A DNA stretch of 8,337 nucleotides from CAZWIT01 sp964533435 (GTDB lineage Bacteria > Patescibacteriota > Patescibacteriia > UBA1558 > GWA2-36-10): assembly GCA_964533435.1 (NCBI GenBank), contig CAZHLU010000044.1:1-8337 (forward strand), in the 5' to 3' direction. Positions within the stretch are counted from its first letter, which is position 1; each line of letters begins with the position of its first letter. A program made the position numbers and the translations under genes. Under the pieces are notes generated by a model, which was not told the origin of the DNA, ran no database searches, and was given only the letters and a program-made list of their open reading frames with translations. Of this stretch, positions 4,850-8,337 are shown in pieces.

Positions 4850-5626
4850 CTACTGGCAAGGACAAACAGGAATTGCTCCTGAAGCCTGGGCACAATCAAT
4901 TGTGCTAGTAGTATAACTACAAGTATCATCATCAGCCCAAGCTGGTGGGTATCCATTACTACCTATAGTGCATTCCGTACAAGTGTAGAGAGTGTTAAAT
5001 ATATCATTCAAAATACATAAAGCGTCCTCATTATAATGCACGCCATTGGGACAAACTTTATTATTAGCGCTACAAACAGTATCACAACTCTCTAGCCAAT
5101 CTTCCCTACCATACCAACAATAACCACCTGCATATGTTGCACAAGTATCTACTAATCTAGCTTTATACTCGACCGGAGTAACGCTGTAACTACAAGCACC
5201 AAAAGTAATATTATTATTTGCATCTGCCAAAATATAATATCCCGTATCTACATCACTACTTTTATTTGGATCAATTGGCAATCTGCCTAAGTATTTATCA
5301 AAAAAATTTTGATCACTAATTGGCAAACAATATTCTGTACTAGCACCACAAGTAAGTTGAGTGCCTGATTGAGTAGAACATAAAACTTTTTTACTACTAT
5401 CTACCTGCCCCAAGATAGGCAAGGCTCCTTTATGATCACGAGCATAACTAGTAAAAGCATCCGCAATATTCAAAATATCATTTTGACGTCTTTTATCTTC
5501 TGCTTTACCAACTTGAGCAACTGGATCAACCCAATAAAATACGGCTGTTCCTAAAATCATTAATACGCCTAATACTATTAATAACTCCAACAAAGAAAAA
5601 CCTTTCTGATTTTTTATTATTTTCAT
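4850..5626 (-). CDS. Type IV pilin / pseudopilin-like protein with a Cys-rich C-terminal extension
   Basis: A 258-residue prepilin. Residues 1-9 (basic leader ending KG) precede the prepilin peptidase site G9-F10, giving a mature N-terminus FSLLELL with the required Glu at +5 (E14) and a hydrophobic helix to about residue 32. The helix continues amphipathically to about 65 (SYARDHKGALP). The globular head contains LPIDP at 116-120 and YYILADANNN at 130-139, typical of GspG/PilE-like folds. Residues from about 155 on are an unusual extension. The protein has 16 cysteines, 13 of them from residue 145 onward (for example 181, 185, 192, 204, 216, 219, 255, 257), suggesting a disulfide-bonded surface domain. 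The ATG lies four bases after the korB-like stop, so it appears to be the last gene of that operon. Major pilin, minor tip pilin or adhesin cannot be told apart. Confidence 0.87.
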   Translation of the reverse strand: MKIIKNQKGFSLLELLIVLGVLMILGTAVFYWVDPVAQVGKAEDKRRQNDILNIADAFTSYARDHKGALPILGQVDSSKKVLCSTQSGTQLTCGASTEYCLPISDQNFFDKYLGRLPIDPNKSSDVDTGYYILADANNNITFGACSYSVTPVEYKARLVDTCATYAGGYCWYGREDWLESCDTVCSANNKVCPNGVHYNEDALCILNDIFNTLYTCTECTIGSNGYPPAWADDDTCSYTTSTIDCAQASGAIPVCPCQ

Positions 5627-5630
5627 ATTA

Positions 5631-6491
5631 TTAGCTAAATTCTTCTAATAATTTATCAATATTCCTAACTAGCATTGGCCGTTTAACTAAAGCCTTGCCA
5701 TTTAGTTGTGGTAATTTACTGGCATAATGCTCTTTTGTCACTTGATAAAAAATACCATAGGGAATCTTATCACCCCAAATTAAACTAGTCTCTAGTGCCA
5801 ACTTTCTATCTTGTTTATTATAATCTTTTTGCTCATCTAAATTATACAAACGATCATAAAACCACTTAAAGGTATTAATTTTATTAAAAGTAACACAAGG
5901 TTGAAAAACATCCACTAAAGCAAAGCCTGGATAAGTAATAGCTGTTTTAAATAATTCTTTTAAATGCTGAGCCTGACCCGAAAAACCTCGCGCTACAAAA
6001 CCGATATTTTGAGCAAGAGAAAGTGCAATTGGATTAACAGACTCATCAATCACGCCTTGGGGAGTTGATTTTGTCTTAAAACCCTGATCAGAAGTAGGTG
6101 CAGTTTGGCCAGTAGTCAAACCATAAACTTTATTATCATGAGTAATATAAGTAATATTAACATTACCCCGAACCGCATGCAGAAAATGACCTAAACCCTC
6201 ACCATAACCATCGCCGTCACCGCCCATAGCAATAACTGTCAAATCTTGGTTAGCTAGTTTTGCTCCCACAGCTGTAGGCAGTGTGCGCCCATGTAGAGAG
6301 TGCCAAACATAAGTTTTGGTAAAATTATTATTATTACCAGAACAACCAATACCATAAACTATCAATACTTGTTCGGGATTTAAATTAAGCTCAGCTAAAG
6401 CTTGCCGTAAAGCAATCCAAATACCAAAATTACCACAACCTGGACACCAAGTTGGCTGATGCGGTGTTAAAAAATCTTTCTCCGTCAACAT
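5631..6491 (-). CDS. korB: 2-oxoacid:ferredoxin oxidoreductase beta subunit (TPP and [4Fe-4S])
   Basis: The TPP-binding subunit of a CoA-dependent 2-oxoacid:ferredoxin oxidoreductase, 286 residues. Seen in order: WCPGCGNFG at 15-23 with C16 and C19, GIGCSG at 47-52 with C50, HSLHGRTLPTAVGAKLAN at 64-81, the TPP/Mg motif GDGD at 91-94 with N120 downstream (HDNKVYGLTTGQ, 118-129), and QPCVTFN at 197-203 with C199. The four cysteines match those binding the single iron-sulfur cluster in characterised beta subunits. The protein starts two bases after the alpha-subunit stop, without a visible Shine-Dalgarno, so tight co-expression is implied. Substrate (2-oxoglutarate, pyruvate or another 2-oxoacid) cannot be read from the sequence; the symbol reflects the closest family style. 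No separate delta (ferredoxin-like) subunit lies in the window. Confidence 0.93.
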   Translation of the reverse strand: MLTEKDFLTPHQPTWCPGCGNFGIWIALRQALAELNLNPEQVLIVYGIGCSGNNNNFTKTYVWHSLHGRTLPTAVGAKLANQDLTVIAMGGDGDGYGEGLGHFLHAVRGNVNITYITHDNKVYGLTTGQTAPTSDQGFKTKSTPQGVIDESVNPIALSLAQNIGFVARGFSGQAQHLKELFKTAITYPGFALVDVFQPCVTFNKINTFKWFYDRLYNLDEQKDYNKQDRKLALETSLIWGDKIPYGIFYQVTKEHYASKLPQLNGKALVKRPMLVRNIDKLLEEFS

Positions 6492-6493
6492 AT

Positions 6494-8230
6494 TTATATT
6501 TTACTTAAAGCCACCACTAATTCTTCTCTAAAAAATGGTCGACCATCATATTTTAATAATTTATTTTTTATAATCATGCCAGTTTCCTGAGCAATTAATT
6601 GTCCTAGTTGTGCATTACTATTATTTTCTACTAATAAAATTTGTTTAGAAGAACGTAAAATATTACCAACAAAGTCTCTAGGAAATGGCCAAATATATTG
6701 TAATTGCATAATCCTAATTTTGCTCTGCTGTTTACTAGATAGTTGATGATAAGCATCAAGTATTGGCCCTTTGGTTGAGCCCCAAAAGACCACTGTCTTT
6801 TTGGCCTTAGGGTTACCATAGATAATTGGCAGAGGCATTTTAGCAGCAAAAGTATTTAATTTTTGCTGACGTTTATCTACTTGGCTTTTACGATTAGCGC
6901 TTGATTCATCAGTATAACCATAGCTATCATGCTCATCGCTATTAGCATTAAACAAACCACCAGGCATACCTGGTATAGTACGCGGTGAAATACCATCAGC
7001 TGTCAGACGATAACGTTGATAATTTTTTATTTTTTTAAGTTGAGCCAAATCTAATAATCTACCTCGATTAATTTTTATTTTTTTAACATTAAATCTAGGC
7101 ACTGTACTATCGCCTTCGGAAATAAATTTATCAAGTAAAATAATAACTGGTAATTGATAAATATCGGCTAAATTCAAAGCTTCCGCAGCCAAATAAAAAG
7201 CTTCGATAGAATCAGCTGGTGCTAAAATAATTCTCGGAAAATCACCTTGAGCAGCTCGCAAAACAAATTGTAAATCACCTTGCTCTGTCCAAGTAGGCAG
7301 GCCTGTGGCTGGTCCTGGTCGTTGTGAATTAACTATAACTAAAGGCGTTTCGGTAATACCAGCTAGACCCAAAGCTTCTACCATCAAAGAAAAGCCACCA
7401 CCAGAAGTTGCTACCATGGATCGAGCGCCCACAACTGAAGCGCCTAAAGCCATATTAATTACCGAAATTTCATCTTCAGCGTGTTTTACTACAACGCCAG
7501 TCTCTTCGGCCACTTGTGCTAGGTAATGCAAAATAGAAGACGAAGGGGTCATGGGGTAGCCAGCATAAAAATTTAACCCAGCAGCCAAAGCTCCTAAGGC
7601 AGTTGCCTCATTAGCACTAATTAAAATATTAGTATTTACTTTGTAGCTTACTAACTGACAATAAAATTGTTGCCGATAAACATTTTGTAATTCCTTAAAG
7701 CCTAGAGCCAAAGCTTTTAAATTACTACTTACTAATTCTTTGCCTTTACCTTTAAAATTTTCTTTTACTACTTGATTAGCAATAGTCAAATCTTGACCAA
7801 CTAAAGCTAAAGTCGCACCCAAAGCAACTACGTTGCGCATAATATCTCCGCCAGCAAGTTTAGCAATCGTCGTCAAAGGCAAAGGAATAAAATTAATATT
7901 AGGATTATATTTTTTTGCTTTTATTGTTATCTTATCTTGATCATAAATTATCACGCCCCCATCGACTAGCTCATTATGATGCAAATCAATTGTCTCTTGA
8001 TTTAAAGCTACCAAGACATCAATCCGCGCATTAACACTATTTGTTTCTTTAATATCAATAGTTAATTGAAAAGTATTGTGCCCACCTCGAATCAAAGATG
8101 GATATTCAGTGTAATCAAATACCTCATAACCTGCTTTCATGAAAATTTTAGCCAAGATCATACCCGCTGATTTAATACCAAAGCCAGCTTCACCGCCAAT
8201 TTTCCAGTTAAGATTATTTTTACTAATCAT
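6494..8230 (-). CDS. korA: 2-oxoacid:ferredoxin oxidoreductase, fused gamma-alpha subunit
   Basis: A 578-residue fusion of the gamma and alpha parts, as in KorA-type enzymes (usual length about 550-620). Residues about 8-190 are the gamma domain, with GGEAGFGIKSAG at 12-23 and YPSLIRGGHN at 43-52. Residues about 203-400 are the pyrimidine-binding alpha domain: SANEATALGA, YPMTPSSSI, EDEISVINMALGAS, TSGGGFSLM and GPATGLPTWTEQGDL (306-320). The family signature GISPRTIPGMPGG at 413-425 and DEHD at 432-435 follows. The C-terminal transketolase-C-like domain contains FWGSTKGP at 483-490 and QYIWPFP at 511-517. It acts with the downstream beta subunit to decarboxylate a 2-oxoacid to acyl-CoA and reduce ferredoxin in the cytoplasm. 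It is the first gene of the operon. I found no convincing promoter in the 107 bases upstream. Confidence 0.94.
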   Translation of the reverse strand: MISKNNLNWKIGGEAGFGIKSAGMILAKIFMKAGYEVFDYTEYPSLIRGGHNTFQLTIDIKETNSVNARIDVLVALNQETIDLHHNELVDGGVIIYDQDKITIKAKKYNPNINFIPLPLTTIAKLAGGDIMRNVVALGATLALVGQDLTIANQVVKENFKGKGKELVSSNLKALALGFKELQNVYRQQFYCQLVSYKVNTNILISANEATALGALAAGLNFYAGYPMTPSSSILHYLAQVAEETGVVVKHAEDEISVINMALGASVVGARSMVATSGGGFSLMVEALGLAGITETPLVIVNSQRPGPATGLPTWTEQGDLQFVLRAAQGDFPRIILAPADSIEAFYLAAEALNLADIYQLPVIILLDKFISEGDSTVPRFNVKKIKINRGRLLDLAQLKKIKNYQRYRLTADGISPRTIPGMPGGLFNANSDEHDSYGYTDESSANRKSQVDKRQQKLNTFAAKMPLPIIYGNPKAKKTVVFWGSTKGPILDAYHQLSSKQQSKIRIMQLQYIWPFPRDFVGNILRSSKQILLVENNSNAQLGQLIAQETGMIIKNKLLKYDGRPFFREELVVALSKI

Positions 8231-8337
8231 AAATATAATTTCTAATTTCTAAACATTTTACCCCGTGGGATACCGCCAAAATTTAGCTAATAAATTTTAG
8301 TTACAACTTAAATATTCTTAAAATAACAATTCCAAAT
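8231..8337 (-). promoter_or_regulatory. Leader/upstream region of the oxidoreductase operon
   Basis: An AT-rich stretch with a short GC-rich motif at 8261-8277 (CCCCGTGGGATACCGCC on plus). On the minus strand this is followed by TAAAAT, a possible -10 box, but no acceptable -35 lies 16-18 bases upstream. An 8-bp AT-only inverted repeat has arms 8278-8285 and 8291-8298. TTAGAAA is repeated twice just before the ATG. No gene is visible, and what lies further upstream is outside the window. Confidence 0.35.

Noticed and set aside
6631..6849. Second minus-strand frame inside korA
   Set aside because: Alternate-frame shadow; the korA frame has domain motifs on both sides.
7305..7526. Plus-strand frame within korA
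   Set aside because: Antisense shadow over the conserved alpha-domain motifs.

Overview
The window looks like an AT-rich bacterial chromosome segment, most plausibly from the Candidate Phyla Radiation (Patescibacteria). This is an inference from gene content and style. The supporting signs are a short divergent pentose-phosphate pair, a large double-anchored surface protein with Ig-like and calcium-binding repeats, a cysteine-rich type IV pilin, a small single-domain GIY-YIG nuclease beside tRNA genes, GC-rich hairpin islands in AT-rich spacers, and almost no Shine-Dalgarno sequences. No rRNA or ribosomal marker is present to fix the lineage.

Layout. Positions 1-562 (minus strand) hold tRNA-Arg(TCT), a GIY-YIG endonuclease gene and tRNA-His(GTG), in that transcription order, apparently driven by a good sigma70-type promoter at 761-789. 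The nuclease gene is bracketed by two hairpin repeats in inverted orientation. They share outer arms and layout, but their inner stems differ in sequence while staying fully paired. Positions 563-951 are a non-coding divergent region. It holds a duplicated copy of the tRNA-Arg 5' flank around a GC-rich island, a perfect 24-bp palindrome, a 12-bp inverted repeat and promoters for both directions. Positions 982-2090 (plus) are rpiB and a divergent rpe, overlapping by ATGA and ending in a strong bidirectional terminator at 2091-2145.

Positions 2154-4757 (minus) encode an 867-residue envelope protein with its own extended -10 promoter. Positions 4850-8230 (minus) form one apparent operon: a fused gamma/alpha 2-oxoacid:ferredoxin oxidoreductase subunit, its TPP/iron-sulfur beta subunit, and a type IV pilin, separated by only 2 and 4 bases and closed by a clean intrinsic terminator at 4810-4838.

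Function. RpiB and Rpe interconvert pentose 5-phosphates in the non-oxidative pentose phosphate pathway. The KorAB-type enzyme oxidatively decarboxylates a 2-oxoacid to an acyl-CoA and reduces ferredoxin. The pilin and the large surface protein point to cell-surface attachment. The most unusual element is the GIY-YIG cassette with its inverted, structurally conserved hairpins set against the ends of two tRNA genes.
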